DNA from: an uncultured Clostridia bacterium
GTDB lineage: Bacteria > Bacillota > Clostridia > Christensenellales > CAG-917
Length of the DNA: 64,000 nt
Reading direction: 5' to 3'
Assembly: GCA_944358385.1 (NCBI GenBank)
Contig: CALVQW010000003.1
Coordinates: 78,969 to 142,968, forward strand
Of the stretch, positions 8,745 through 18,747 are shown piece after piece (the first letter of the stretch is position 1; each line of letters begins with the position of its first letter). The translations under genes and the position numbers were made by a program. The notes under the pieces are model-generated. The model was given only the letters and a program-made list of their open reading frames with translations, searched no databases and had not been told where the DNA came from.

Positions 8745-9607
8745 TTCTCGCTTTCGGCGTCCTCGTCCTCCGCGGCCGCCTCATCCTCCGTTGATTTTTC
8801 TTCCTCATCATATCCCGCATCCTCCGTCTCCTCGACCTCGGCGGTCTCCTCGACGGGAGCGGGAGCATATCCTTCCTCCGCATCCTCCGCGGGAGTCTCC
8901 GCCACGGTCTCAGGCAACTCGGCGGGAGCGTCATCCGCGGTCTCTTTCACGGGTGCCGCGGGCGCGGTGTTTTCCGCCTCGGGAGCTTCCGCTCCGTCCG
9001 CCGCGCTCCTCTCCACCATGCCGGAAAGTGCGGCATAGTTCGCGGTGTGGTCTGCAACGATCTCCGCGACCTCTTCCTTCACCTTCTCCCTGTCGGGTTT
9101 ATACTTGGCTTGCAGGGACACGATCTTGAACTCGATGGCGTGGAACTTGAAGCCCAGCGCGCCGCGGAAATTGTCCACCAGAAGGGATCTCAACAGCGTC
9201 TCCGTCTCGAACACGTCGCGGTCGGTGACGCGCACCGCCACCTTGAGCTTCACGCCGTACTCGTTGACGATGAGCGTGACTTTGCCCGTCTTGACGCCCT
9301 CTATGCCGTAGAAGGTCTCCTTCACCAGCTTGCGGATGACTCCGAGCGTCACCTTGCAGCTGCCGCCCTGCTCGCTGCGCAGAGTGATCTCGCGCACCGC
9401 ATCGCTGCTCATGAACAGCATGATGAGAGAGCTGATGCCCAGCAACAGATAAAGCACGCCGAGAGTGATGATGAGTCCCTTGACAAGCTGATTGTCGAAC
9501 TCGCTCTGCTCGATGCCGCCGAACGCCGTCACCACCAGGATTATGATGAGCACCAGAGCTATGATCAGCCCCGCGGACGCCAAGATCTTTTCGATGTTCT
9601 TTTTCAT
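8741..9607 (-). CDS. AmaP-like membrane anchor of Asp23-type envelope stress protein
   Basis: 288 residues from ATG 9607, chosen because GGAGG lies seven bases upstream; a 34-codon upstream extension has no site. Two N-terminal membrane segments (about 8-30 and 42-67), then a cytoplasmic domain resembling AmaP/Asp23 (KVTLGVIRKLVKETFYGIEG to about residue 190), then a long acidic, low-complexity Ala/Glu tail (about 215-288). AmaP anchors Asp23 to the membrane in firmicutes. No asp23 gene is adjacent, so this protein may combine roles; that is inference. First gene of the operon with greA and lysS. Confidence 0.7.
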   Translation of the reverse strand: MKKNIEKILASAGLIIALVLIIILVVTAFGGIEQSEFDNQLVKGLIITLGVLYLLLGISSLIMLFMSSDAVREITLRSEQGGSCKVTLGVIRKLVKETFYGIEGVKTGKVTLIVNEYGVKLKVAVRVTDRDVFETETLLRSLLVDNFRGALGFKFHAIEFKIVSLQAKYKPDREKVKEEVAEIVADHTANYAALSGMVERSAADGAEAPEAENTAPAAPVKETADDAPAELPETVAETPAEDAEEGYAPAPVEETAEVEETEDAGYDEEEKSTEDEAAAEDEDAESEK

Positions 9608-9711
9608 AACGCCTCCGTTCAGGACGTCGCCGTCCCGTCTATGCCGCCGAAACAGCGTCCCCCGGAGTCCCGAAAGCCGCTGTTCCCGTGAAGTACTATT
9701 ATTTTTCATAT

Positions 9712-9740
9712 AATATAAACGATACTCCCATATTAGTCAA
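9712..9740 (-). promoter_or_regulatory. Promoter of the amaP-greA-lysS operon
   Basis: Minus-strand TTGACT (9740-9735), 17-base spacer, TATATT (9717-9712), about 105 bases before the amaP start. Confidence 0.7.
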
Positions 9741-9775
9741 GCGACTTTGCATTTTCCCGCCCGCGCATTTTAGTT

Positions 9776-10930
9776 GACACCCACCCCCTCCTCCTTCCCT
9801 TCGGGATAAAGTCTTGTCCTCCGACATGGGAGTTAGAAACCCCCACCTCCCCTACGGGACTCCTCCCCCGTGGCGTCGCAGCACGCACTCGGCTTGCGCG
9901 GCGGCGTTGCCTTCGCCGCTTATCTGTCGCACGGCTGCTCCTTTTCCCCTTCCGAATATTCATTCGGCGGGGACCCCGTGGGCGGAGGAATGACGCGATC
10001 GGCGCAGAGCGCAACGATCGCTAGACCTTCGGTGCGGCACTCAGGTAGTCGCCGCCCTGCGGCTCCGGTTCCGTCTCCGAAAGAGAGACGTCGTGTTCAA
10101 GCACGCTCGCTCAAAGTTCACGGCGTACTCGGAGAGTGTAAAATGGGCTGACGTCCTCTGACAGGGGAGTTATTGTCCCCCACCTCCCCTACGGGACTCC
10201 TCCCCCACTCGGAATAGAGTTCCCTCCTCCCAAAATGCGGGATTAACTTTCCGCCTCTTGAAAAAAGTTTGAGTCTCGCATTCACATAACTAAGCGGATG
10301 CCGGTACTAATTGAGCGTCGCTCGTGGGGCGAGGAGGGCGACTCGACGCGCACAGGAGACATCTCTACTTAGTTTCTCGTCTAGCTTGCGAGATCGCAGA
10401 TTCGCGCCGCGACTTTCAAGCGCGGACGCAAGACGCTCGCGGTGAAAGTTTGGCTTTGCGGCGCGTAGTTCCGTCTCCGAAATAGAGACGTATAGTTCAA
10501 GCACGCTCAAAGTTCGCGTCGTGTTCGGAGAGTGTAAAACGGGTGACGTCCACTGACAGGCTAGTTAGATACCCCCTCCTTCCCTTCGGGCTTTCCTCCC
10601 CCGTGCCGATTAGAGTCCACTCCTCGCATCATGCGGGACTAACGATACATCTCTACAAGATTTTATATCTCGCACTCACATAACTAAGCGGATGACTGCA
10701 CTCACTGAATACCCGGCACGATTACCCCAGCTGAAAATCAAAGATTTTCACCCGGGGACCCCGTGGGCGGAGGAATGACGCGATCGGCGCAGAGCGCAAC
10801 GATCGCTAGACCTTCGGTGCGGCACGACGCGATCGGCGCAGAGCGCAGCGATCGCTGGATCTCACGGTTCGGCACTCAGATAGTCGCCGCCCTGCGGCTC
10901 CGGTTCCGTCTCCGAAAGAGAGACGTCGTG
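9776..10930 (+). repeat. Tandem block of the dispersed intergenic repeat (about three units)
   Basis: Gene-free, GC-rich block of three related units. Each unit starts near GACGTCCTCTGACA or a variant (10150, 10552) with a pyrimidine-rich CCCCACCTCCCCTACGGGAC-like segment after it. Units also share a CTCGCACTCACATAACTAAG-like segment, a TAGCTTGCGAGATCGCAGAT segment, and a small hairpin CGTCTCCGAAAGAGAGACG. The same segments recur at 53872-54206 (inverted), 58775-59330 and 63865-64000. Short open frames here have no ribosome sites and differ among copies, so I see no protein gene. Confidence 0.85.
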
Positions 10931-11105
10931 CTCAGGCGCACCCGCCCCGCGTGTTTAATATATGATACACCACTCCCCGCTCTTTGCAACGCCGAATCGC
11001 AACACCCCGCCCACGATCCGCCCGACACGCCACCTTTGCCCTCCTATCGCTCCGCCGCTTCACCGCTCCCGCACAGGCTTTCGACGCACAACACGCAAAA
11101 AACGC

Positions 11106-11134
11106 TTGCGTTATTTCCTTCGGGGTGCTATAAT
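11106..11134 (+). promoter_or_regulatory. Promoter of tRNA-Ala
   Basis: TTGCGT (11106-11111), 17-base spacer, TATAAT (11129-11134), ending 12 bases before the mature tRNA 5' end. Confidence 0.8.
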
Positions 11135-11146
11135 GCGAAAAGCTAT

Positions 11147-11222
11147 GGGGGCGTGGCTCAGCTGGTAGAGCGATGCGTTCGCAACGCATAGGTCAGGGGT
11201 TCGAGTCCCCTCGTCTCCACCA
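11147..11222 (+). tRNA. tRNA-Ala (anticodon CGC)
   Basis: Complete 76-base cloverleaf with encoded CCA. Acceptor GGGGGCG pairs with CGTCTCC, the D arm is GCTC/GAGC, the anticodon stem ATGCG/CGCAT holds loop TTCGCAA (anticodon CGC, reading GCG), and the T arm is AGGGG TTCGAGT CCCCT. It marks the boundary between the core repeat block and the accessory region. I found no second copy of its 3' end downstream, so it does not look like the attachment site of the element. Confidence 0.95.
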
Positions 11223-11229
11223 CCATAAG

Positions 11230-11264
11230 CAAACGGCATCGCGGAAGCGGTGCCGTTTGTTTTT
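11230..11264 (+). terminator. Terminator of tRNA-Ala
   Basis: CAAACGGCATCGC (11230-11242) pairs with GCGGTGCCGTTTG (11247-11259) over a GGAA loop, followed by TTTTT. Confidence 0.9.
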
Positions 11265-11397
11265 AATTAGCTCCGTTTGCCTCCTCCAATCATTAATTTA
11301 CATTTCCTATTATCACTTATTTATGATTTATTTATCTTGACCTCAATACGCGACCATGCGAAAATTTATCTGATCGTTTGCGGTAGGATATTACTCG

Positions 11398-12319
11398 ATG
11401 TACGATGTGTTTATTTCACACTCTTCTAAGAATGCCGAGGTTGCCACTAGCTTGGTAGCCTACATCGAAGAAAACGGCTTAAAATGTTTTATTGCGCCAA
11501 GAGACATAGTCGGCGGTATCAGTTACGCCGAACAATTGGTGCATGCCATCAATGACTGTGAAGTTTTTTGTTGCTTGTTTCTGAAGAGATCAACAAGTCC
11601 GAGCAGGTTTTGAACGAGTTGGAGATCGCAGTTGACAACAATAAAATAATTTTGCCGTTCAAAATAGACGAGTCGACATATAATGACAGCTACAAATATT
11701 ATTTGAAACGAAAGCATTGGATCAACGCCATCCCGGATCCCGTCCTACATTTTGCGGAAGTATTAAAAACCATCCAGCTTTTAATGAACAAGGGATGCGA
11801 TGCAGCCGATTTGGATCAACAGCAATACTTGGTGTCGGTAGCAGAAAAAAACAAGCGAAATCTGATCAATGAAACCAGCGAAAAGCGTCTTTCTTTCGGG
11901 CTAAGCATCGAAGACGACAAATACGGCGACTCGTGTCATGTATATAACGAAATAAAACGGTTTGATTTGATCGACAGCTCAACAGGGATGTATACAAGCT
12001 ACCGTTGGCTTACCATAACCAACGTGTCCAATAAGGCCACCAACTTCATTTATCACAAGGAATGCGGTGAAAACAAGATATATTTCAGTGACCTTAAATT
12101 TAGGGCAAAAGCATATGCCTCTGACGGAGAACGAAAACTCATCGTTGACTCCATAACCGAAATCCAGCCAAATTTCATTCAAGTCTGCAAGATACATTTC
12201 GGTAAGAACCTGATGCCCGGAGAGTCAATCAGAATTTTTTACAGATTGGATTGGCCAGGTGAAGCTCTATCATTCTATAAAGGTGAACTAAGTACGAGCA
12301 TTTCTTTACCAAGGTACAA
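11398..12319 (+). pseudogene. TIR-domain protein gene, 5' part, frameshifted and split by the element
   Basis: Residues 1-about 60 (MYDVFISHSSKNAEVATSL, then CFIAPRDI) are the start of a TIR domain, the NAD-cleaving or signalling fold of many anti-phage proteins. Frame is lost at a run of six Ts (11564-11569); one extra T would join DCEVF to LLLVSEEINKSEQVLNELE, which holds the expected TIR glutamate region. After the TIR domain (about 150 residues) comes a beta-rich domain of unknown function. At 12319 the gene is cut by the left 16-base repeat; the remainder continues in phase after 42161. The predicted tail after 12319 is element DNA, not native protein. Originally first gene of an operon with the methyltransferase at 42441. 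Confidence 0.85.
12304..12319 (+). repeat. Left direct repeat (putative attL core)
   Basis: CTTTACCAAGGTACAA, identical to 42146-42161. Here it encodes SLPRY in the TIR gene frame. At the right copy the same phase continues into the C-terminal part of that gene, so one copy is native and the other was brought by insertion. Confidence 0.85.
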
Positions 12320-12415
12320 CCCGAAACAAAAGGGGCATTGCCCGCCGCAATATACCCCTTCCGAACATCTCAAACACCACAATATCTTGTGTTTTTCCTT
12401 CCCCCGAATTTCTCT

Positions 12416-12459
12416 GGCTGTCAGCCCTTTTCCCGATTTGACAGCCAAATACAGCCAAT
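12416..12459. repeat. Left-end TGACAGCCAAT-type repeats
   Basis: GGCTGTCAGCC (12416-12426, nearly palindromic) and TGACAGCCAAAT followed by ACAGCCAAT (12439-12459). The second matches 41792-41812 at 19 of 21 bases in the same orientation, and shorter copies lie at 41905 and 41927. Clusters at both ends of one element fit recombinase arm-binding sites. About 12320-12660 has no gene I can support. Confidence 0.6.
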
Positions 12460-12667
12460 ACCGATTTTATGCCGTTTTTCCGCGCTTTTTCCCGCCTTTC
12501 AAACTGCCTGTTTCTGCCCCGCTCTTACGAGGTTTTTATAGTCGAAAATCGGCGTCAAACAACGACTCGCCCATTGCTTTTCTCACCACTATATATTAAA
12601 CTGCTTATGGGGTAGTCCAAACCACACACAATCATCGGCAACCGACTGTGACCTCGACGCTAAAAAA

Positions 12668-13120
12668 ATGACTAACCGGAATTCCAAAATTCATGCGCCC
12701 TGCCAAGTGTGCGGCAAAAGCGTTCTTGTCGACACGTACGGCAACGGCTTTTGCGAAAACTGCGGCTGGGTTCAAAACAGGGAGTATGACAAATGCCCCG
12801 ACGATGTCCGCTACCCGAATATAGTTTCTTTCAACAAGGCAAAACGGCTTTTCGCGGAAGGGCAACCTCTCTCTCCCTCTTTTGAAGATTTCATAGACGG
12901 CTTAAAGTTCTACAAGGAAATGCAGTTCGATTACGACGGCAAAACTTACGGCGTGTTGATAAGAGAAAACGATGCCGTACACTTCTATCTATTCCACTCG
13001 CTCGTAAACTACCAAATATACCCTTCCGTCTCCGACTTCTACGAAAAAGCCCACATCAACGGCACCCCTCTTTCTACACTTTGGCCAGAAGTGCTCAATG
13101 CAGGATATATGATTCCATAA
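12668..13120 (+). CDS. Zinc-ribbon protein of unknown function
   Basis: 150 residues with an N-terminal four-cysteine knuckle (C12, C15, C29, C32 in CQVC and CENC) of the Cys-rich CPCC type, then a mixed alpha/beta domain (about 55-150) that I do not recognise. Such small proteins are frequent cargo of mobile elements and contact-dependent immunity loci; the function is unknown. First gene inside the left end of the element. No strong ribosome site is visible before the ATG, which lowers confidence in the exact start. Confidence 0.6.
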   Translation: MTNRNSKIHAPCQVCGKSVLVDTYGNGFCENCGWVQNREYDKCPDDVRYPNIVSFNKAKRLFAEGQPLSPSFEDFIDGLKFYKEMQFDYDGKTYGVLIRENDAVHFYLFHSLVNYQIYPSVSDFYEKAHINGTPLSTLWPEVLNAGYMIP

Positions 13121-13132
13121 TAGTCACATAAT

Positions 13133-14038
13133 TCAAGCGAAATAATTTTTAATTGCAATATCTTGTAATGTCCCTATAACCGCATCATAATCCGCCTCTT
13201 CAAACAACAATTTCCGCGTAATATCTCGGTAATCACTTTTATAGATTTTACGATCAATTATTTCTTGAAGTAAGCGGCTTATATCAACTCCAACTTCAGC
13301 TGCAGAGCTTTTTTGACTATTGCGACGTACTTCCCGAGTCTGTGCAACCAATTTGCCAAATTCGTCATCGAATTTTATATGCGGATAAATTTTGTAAATG
13401 TCATACAGATGCCTCGAATGTTCTGTCACTCTTCCGTCCAAGTAGCAGTCGCAAACAGCGAACACTTTGTCGATAAATGTTCTCACAACAGATTGTACTC
13501 TGATTTCAAAGGGGGCAAGTTCGTATTCAGCCACAATCGAGTCGAATCCGGCATTACGTAAGAATTCGTATAACAGACTGCTCACTTCACGTAGCTCTGT
13601 TGGAAAAGCTGGAATGCTGTAATATGTCTCCACATACAAATTAGGCCTCACACCGTCAACCGCAAACCGCGAGGAATAGTCGATTTTATATTTATTGTAA
13701 TTAGTCCTCGTCCAAATTTCATCTTTGTTGGTCAAATCCAATCCAACTGCCGCAACAGATTCAATTATGCTGTATTTTGTGTCCTTTTTAATAGATTGTG
13801 TGGGAAATGGCTCTTCTAAATTGAGATCAATGTCCTCCGAAAATCTGTTGATTAAATGATAGCATTTAGACAAAGATGTTCCGCCTTTAAATATCAAAGA
13901 CGGAACTCTCTTTGCCATCTCCTTCAACAACAAATAAACGTAATAATCCTTCTCAACGATGCCGTATGCGACTCCGAAATTTTCCGAGGCATTTTTTATA
14001 GCGTCTTCAAATAATTCGTCATTAGTATGTAAGAACAT
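13133..14038 (-). CDS. abiEii: AbiEii-type nucleotidyltransferase toxin
   Basis: 301 residues, a type IV toxin-antitoxin toxin of the DNA polymerase beta nucleotidyltransferase fold; AbiEii/MenT-type enzymes block growth by nucleotidyl transfer (to tRNA 3' ends where tested). Motif GGTSLSKCYHLINRFSEDIDL carries the catalytic GGTSxxK and DxD signature (given from GGTSL, with SEDID following). ATG at 14038 lies one base after the TGA of the antitoxin gene, so the pair is coupled; an in-frame GTG at 14050 is the alternative start. Confidence 0.9.
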   Translation of the reverse strand: MFLHTNDELFEDAIKNASENFGVAYGIVEKDYYVYLLLKEMAKRVPSLIFKGGTSLSKCYHLINRFSEDIDLNLEEPFPTQSIKKDTKYSIIESVAAVGLDLTNKDEIWTRTNYNKYKIDYSSRFAVDGVRPNLYVETYYSIPAFPTELREVSSLLYEFLRNAGFDSIVAEYELAPFEIRVQSVVRTFIDKVFAVCDCYLDGRVTEHSRHLYDIYKIYPHIKFDDEFGKLVAQTREVRRNSQKSSAAEVGVDISRLLQEIIDRKIYKSDYRDITRKLLFEEADYDAVIGTLQDIAIKNYFA

Positions 14039-14039
14039 C

Positions 14040-14639
14040 TCACGCCTCACAAAGCAAATAATTCTTTAGCGCCTTTGCAGGATAATACCGGCAATAACGT
14101 TGGATCTCTTGCAAGTTCACTTCAAGCGAATCAATATAATCCCTCAAAATGCAATAATCATTTTCGTCGTACTTGCCTTTGAGACCATTCATCAATTCCA
14201 ACACTTGCAACACATTTATGTTCTCGGCATTAATTAGTGCTCTCGCTTTTCTCAAAATCACTTTTTGCTTACCTATCGTCACTTCACGAACGCGCGCTGA
14301 TTCGTTGTTTGTCACAATCTCGATAACATTTGGCATTTGCTCGGTAATTCCTAATTTGTTAAGCACGGCAAGACCGGAATAAAAACCATACACTTTGTTT
14401 CCATCTCGCAAATATAACCGCTCAATAACAGCGCCGACATTCAACTTCGATGGGCCAAAAATTGTTTTGGTGGGGATATAATATATTCCTTGATCAAATC
14501 TCACAAGCTGACCGGCATCTATTGCCGCTGCTATGAGTTGATACACGCGCGCCTTGGTATACTCTCTCATCGTCGCAAGTATATCATCAGCAAATATAGG
14601 GACATTTTCTCCGTATTTCAATGCAAGCCTTTCTATCAT
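14040..14639 (-). CDS. abiEi: AbiEi-type antitoxin (winged-helix)
   Basis: 199 residues. The N-terminal winged helix (about 1-60, TKARVYQLIAAAIDAGQLV then YYIPT) is the DNA-binding and autorepression domain of AbiEi antitoxins; the C-terminal domain (about 65-199) normally neutralises the toxin. It precedes abiEii by one base, the standard antitoxin-first order. Autoregulation is expected from the family. A sigma-A promoter lies upstream at 14706-14735. Confidence 0.88.
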   Translation of the reverse strand: MIERLALKYGENVPIFADDILATMREYTKARVYQLIAAAIDAGQLVRFDQGIYYIPTKTIFGPSKLNVGAVIERLYLRDGNKVYGFYSGLAVLNKLGITEQMPNVIEIVTNNESARVREVTIGKQKVILRKARALINAENINVLQVLELMNGLKGKYDENDYCILRDYIDSLEVNLQEIQRYCRYYPAKALKNYLLCEA

Positions 14640-14705
14640 AGTTTTACCTCACCTCAACTTTGATACATTAAGCGTCCAATATCCATTATTTCTACTGTCA
14701 CCGAT

Positions 14706-14735
14706 ATTATACTTTTTTTAACAAAAATTTGTCAA
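14706..14735 (-). promoter_or_regulatory. Promoter of the AbiE operon
   Basis: Minus-strand TTGACA (14735-14730), 18-base spacer, TATAAT (14711-14706). Confidence 0.75.
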
Positions 14736-14870
14736 CTTTTTATAGCATTATTTTGAATTATATTCAATTGTATTGGAACTAGAATAAAATCAGAAAAAAG
14801 GAGTTATTACCTTCAAATAATCCCCTTTTTTCAATCCAAAAACAACGATCATCTCGCCTTCGAGCTGGTC

Positions 14871-17332
14871 TCAATTATCCGAGATGATTGTAAGGCATTT
14901 TAATGCTCTTGTACACGCAACATATTTTTCGTTAATCGTCATTCCCTTTTCGAATACATATACTTTCTCAAATTCAAGACCTTTAGACATACTCACCGTT
15001 ATGATATTAACGCTGCCCTTTTTTAGGCAATCAACATCGCTTTTTATTACATTAAATTCGCGTGCCGTCTTGAAAAATTTTTTAATAAAATCTATCGAAA
15101 CCGCACCCTCGTCTTTAATTATAATAGCTACTCGCTCACCCTCGTTAAAATCATCATCTATTGCTCTTATACCATCTATATTTTTTTCTACTGCTCTACC
15201 ACTTATGCCTATAGGTAACATAGACAATCCGAATCTACTATTGACATACTCAGTAATTTCTCTGGCATTTCGATAATTTTGATTCAACTCATAATTTTTC
15301 CATTTTAAATCCTCAATCAATCTAGCCAAATCACCTTTATCCACCATTTTTTGATGCATATCTCCAAATAAACAACAGACTGCATTACCGAAAATTCTTC
15401 TTATCAGATTGATTTCTTCAACACCAAAATTTTGGTATTCATCGATGTATACAAAAACTCGCTCATTATTCAATACACCAAATAAAGCTTGCATTACATA
15501 CGAACAATAAAACATTTCAAATTCATATTTGCTATTGCTGTCAATTTATAGAATTGTTTAAACAATGATATTTCGTCCGATATAACTTGATAAAGATAAC
15601 CGTACACATTCCCATGGAGGAATCCTTCGTAATTTTTCACTCTGTCACTACATTTTCGATGAGAAAGAATAATCCCGAACAAATCTTTATTACTAACGGT
15701 TCTTTCTCGAAGCTGTTCAACATTTTGTTTGAACAGTTCATATGCAGCTATTGTAGATCTGATAGAATCCGGCTCCACCTCTGGCTCTCCTTTCAAGGTC
15801 ATACTCGGAATGGCTGTAAATGTATAGTTTTCTGCGATAAATGTCAAAAATTCTAATATCTGCTTATCTTTTAGAATTTTTTCTTTCTGTTTTTGATTAT
15901 CAACCGACTGATTACGTTTTTCTGCATTGCTTATACTAGTTCTTAGAGAATTTATTTTCGCGACAAGATTGTCACGCGCCACCCTCTTGATATTTTGGCT
16001 TAACACATTATAAAGCAAATACTCCGGCCCAAAGAGATAATCGTTTATAAAACTATGATCCTCACCTTCTTTTACTAGATCTCCGTAAAGACGATACAAT
16101 ATTTCATTCTGTCTTTTAACAAAACCGACATTTTCTAAAGAACCAGTCTTCAATATCATTTTGATTCGATTCGTGAATGTTGTAATTGTTGCACCATCAT
16201 ATATTGTGTGTACATTTTCCGCACCCAATATTTCATCTTTTAACAATAATCCTGCTGTTGTTTTGAACAAAATGCCATGTTTTTTGCAATATTCTTCAAA
16301 TATATAACTGTAGAATTCGCCAATGACCAATCTACGTGCTGAGTTAATTTCAAGAGCTTTTGCCAATTCATCGCTTTCCAAATTTAACGTTTTTGTTGGA
16401 CTGATTACTATTACATTTTTCATTGAAACTGATGGCATATTAAAAAGGAAATATGACAACTTGTGTAATAGAATGGCCGTTTTACCAGATCCAGCACAAC
16501 CATTGACAACAATATTTTCCGAGCTGTTTTCAATAATTATATCATATTGCTGCTTTTGTATGGTTCTTATTATGTCGTGTACTTTAAAATCTTCGCGATC
16601 TTGATTTATTATGTTTATGAGATATTCATCGGCAATGATTTTTTCCACATTTTCATTTTTGTTTTTCAACCCACTTTTTGAAAATTTATCTTCAAATCCA
16701 CAATATTTTCCAGCGACAATATTGATATCTCTTACTAGCGACAATCGCACTTCTGGATTATCAATAAAGATGTTGAACTGGTAATACATAATAGCACGCT
16801 TATCACGCCAATCGGTAATATAGCCTTCTATTGCTTTTTTCCCAAAATATAGGGTGTTTTGCTTCGACTGATAGTAATCAATTCTTGCAAAATATGGTGA
16901 CCGTGCAATTGCAGACAATTCGAGTACTTTTTCATGAGCGAGCGAGCTTTTACCAAAAACATCGGCATCAAAAGTATCCGTAAAATCATTGTAGCCATAG
17001 CTGACAATTCTGTCATTGTATCTTGCAATTTCAAGCAAATCTTTAACATGGAATGCTACTTTGTCAAAAAATTCTTTTTCTTCGACATTCTCTTGTTCAT
17101 AATATTTTGCATCTGAACTGGTTTCGTCTTTTGACAATTGCGGCGCATTGATGGACAAAATTTTAAACAATTCATCATTATAAAGGAATTTTTTTATACC
17201 ATAATCCTGAAAGTCAATGTTTATGTAGATGTAATTGTTTTTCCCTTTCTCTAAGGAATAAAACACTCCGATACCATAAACTTTATGATAGAACTTTTGT
17301 CCATTAAGCTTGTCGGTTCCTATCTTTATCAT
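14871..17332 (-). pseudogene. UvrD/HelD-like superfamily 1 helicase, one frameshift
   Basis: Two overlapping reading frames form one helicase of about 820 residues. The first (17332-15494) has an N-terminal region of unknown fold, then Walker A GCAGSGKTAILLHKLSYF. The second (ending 14871) has Walker B VYIDEYQNFG, motif IV-V (NQNYRNAREI, TVSMSKGLEFEKVYVF) and motif VI region YVACTRAL. The break is at three As read on the minus strand (15517-15515); one added A would give a continuous LKMFYCSYV junction. The family translocates on single-stranded DNA or acts on RNA polymerase. GGGAGG precedes ATG 17332. Either a genuine lesion or an assembly error. Strongly AT-rich. Confidence 0.8.
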
Positions 17333-17616
17333 ATGAATCCTCCCAATATGCAGCTGAACGCATTCACGCACCACGTTAAGAATTTAACTTGCCATGGATA
17401 ATCTTATTATATCAATATATTAACAAAATCGGAACCATGTAGCAAGTCTACAACAAATTTTAGGAAATAAATTGAACTAATCCTCTATCATGCAAAACAT
17501 CTTCTCTTAACAAAACCATTCTGAATTCTGTTTTGCCGTTTCGGGGGCGGGGTGTAGCGCAGGCGGAGCGGAGTCAACGGGCGTAAATTGTCGCTGAAAA
17601 ATTTAATGTCTTATTG

Positions 17617-17646
17617 CCGCTTCGGAATTATCCCGAGGCGGTTTTT
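17617..17646 (+). terminator. Terminator-like hairpin in a gene-free stretch
   Basis: CCGCTTCGG (17617-17625) pairs with CCGAGGCGG (17633-17641) with one G-T pair, then TTTTT. It lies in 17400-17890, where I see no convincing gene; the weak open frame at 17614-17814 spans this hairpin and has no ribosome site. The hairpin may end a small RNA or a leader. Confidence 0.55.
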
Positions 17647-17907
17647 ATTTGCACGCAGACTCTGTTTTTCAGACCGCTTTATTTTCTATATGACCGCTCT
17701 GCTGTGTCACTTGTGCGCCTTGCTATTCAGCGGACTGCCCTGTTGGTTAGGCACAAGCGTTCACTAACCAGACTGCTCTATTTTCTCTCGACAATTTCCG
17801 CTCTGCTCCGTTGACTGCCGAGGCAGAAATACGCAATTTTCGTTCTTCTCCGCCCGTGCTCCTCCGCTCTTGCCGAAAGGCAAAATCAAAATTCGGAGGT
17901 GAACTCT

Positions 17908-18219
17908 ATGGAAAACAAAGTTTCCAACTCTTGCAAAGCCGAAAAAGGCTATCTTGCCGAATTCGACTTTTTCGACGGTGACTATTTCGTCACATTCAAC
18001 ATCATCGGATACGGCTTAAACCAATCCGAAATCCTTGTCGCGGTGACGGACAGAGGAAAAATCAGCCTTATCACGTACGATGTACAAACCGACAAAACCG
18101 GCAGACGGTATTTCGAATACGGCTGTATGTTCGACAAAATTTACATCGACGACTTCCGCGAAGAAAACAGGGTTTGTTTATTCGAAAGTTTCGGCGACGA
18201 CGAAAAACGCATAGCGTGA
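17908..18219 (+). CDS. Small acidic protein of the pcfK/pcfJ module
   Basis: 103 residues from ATG 17908, with GGAGGT eight bases upstream; a GTG at 17899 overlaps that site and was rejected. No family recognised; sequence alternates charged and aromatic residues (YLAEFDFFDGDYFVTFNIIG), consistent with a compact beta-rich fold. First of a tight same-strand run ending at 21285, typical accessory genes of conjugative or mobilisable Clostridia elements. Confidence 0.75.
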   Translation: MENKVSNSCKAEKGYLAEFDFFDGDYFVTFNIIGYGLNQSEILVAVTDRGKISLITYDVQTDKTGRRYFEYGCMFDKIYIDDFREENRVCLFESFGDDEKRIA

Positions 18220-18227
18220 GGTGGTAT

Positions 18228-18479
18228 ATGAAAAACACAAAAGAAATCAAAGCGATATTGACGGCGATATTCGCCATCAACAAAACAAGCGAACGCGAAG
18301 ATAAGGATATCTCCAGAATCCTCGACTATGCATTTCGAAGACTTTTCGAATCGAACACAAATTTACTCCTGCTCGCCTGCATAGGCAAAAGAAAGAAAGA
18401 CATTATGCCGGAAGTCATGGAAATGCTGAAAGCGGAAACTCAATACGACAAATATTTCGGAGAACAGAATGCGCAATAG
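18228..18479 (+). CDS. Small helical protein of unknown function
   Basis: 83 residues from ATG 18228; GTGAGGTGG lies three bases upstream. Mostly helical and charged (NTKEIKAILTAIFAINKTSE). Starts eight bases after the previous stop and overlaps the next gene by 11 bases, so it belongs to the same operon. Not recognised. Confidence 0.7.
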   Translation: MKNTKEIKAILTAIFAINKTSEREDKDISRILDYAFRRLFESNTNLLLLACIGKRKKDIMPEVMEMLKAETQYDKYFGEQNAQ

Positions 18480-18714
18480 CAAAACTCCGAATTACGGCTA
18501 CAAGGTGTGCTACCGCGAAGAAGGTGCAAAAGAATATGTCCGATACTTCCTGACGCACACCCGAAAGCAGGCTTTCAACGCGATGCGGAGTTACATACGC
18601 TATCCCCCAACAGCGAGGGACGGCGACCGAGAACTCGTCAACCCGAAATGGAAAGTCATTCCCGTATCGAAAAAGGAAATCAAACGCGGTATATGGAGAG
18701 AGTGTCCGTTTTAG
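18469..18714 (+). CDS. Small basic protein of unknown function
   Basis: 81 residues, rich in Arg, Lys and aromatic residues (YGYKVCYREEGAKEYVRYFL). Its ATG lies inside the end of the preceding gene (11-base overlap). The basic character would suit nucleic-acid binding, but no domain is recognised. Confidence 0.68.
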   Translation: MRNSKTPNYGYKVCYREEGAKEYVRYFLTHTRKQAFNAMRSYIRYPPTARDGDRELVNPKWKVIPVSKKEIKRGIWRECPF

Positions 18715-18747
18715 CGGGCACTCTCTTTCACACCGAAGGAGAACAAG

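Noticed and set aside
8269..9760. T-box controlling lysS
   Set aside because: lysS is third in an operon; the leader before amaP has no T-box sequence.
9870..11191. Short open frames in the intergenic repeat block
   Set aside because: They are not conserved in frame among repeat copies and have no ribosome sites.
11147..11222. tRNA-Ala as attachment site of the element
   Set aside because: No copy of the tRNA 3' end is seen at the right side of the accessory region, while a perfect 16-base repeat defines different ends.
12320..12599. C-terminal extension of the TIR protein after the left repeat
   Set aside because: This open stretch is element-end DNA with repeats; the true C-terminus lies in phase after 42161.
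17614..17814. 66-codon open frame upstream of the pcfK module
   Set aside because: It overlaps a terminator-like hairpin, lacks a ribosome site and has no recognisable composition.
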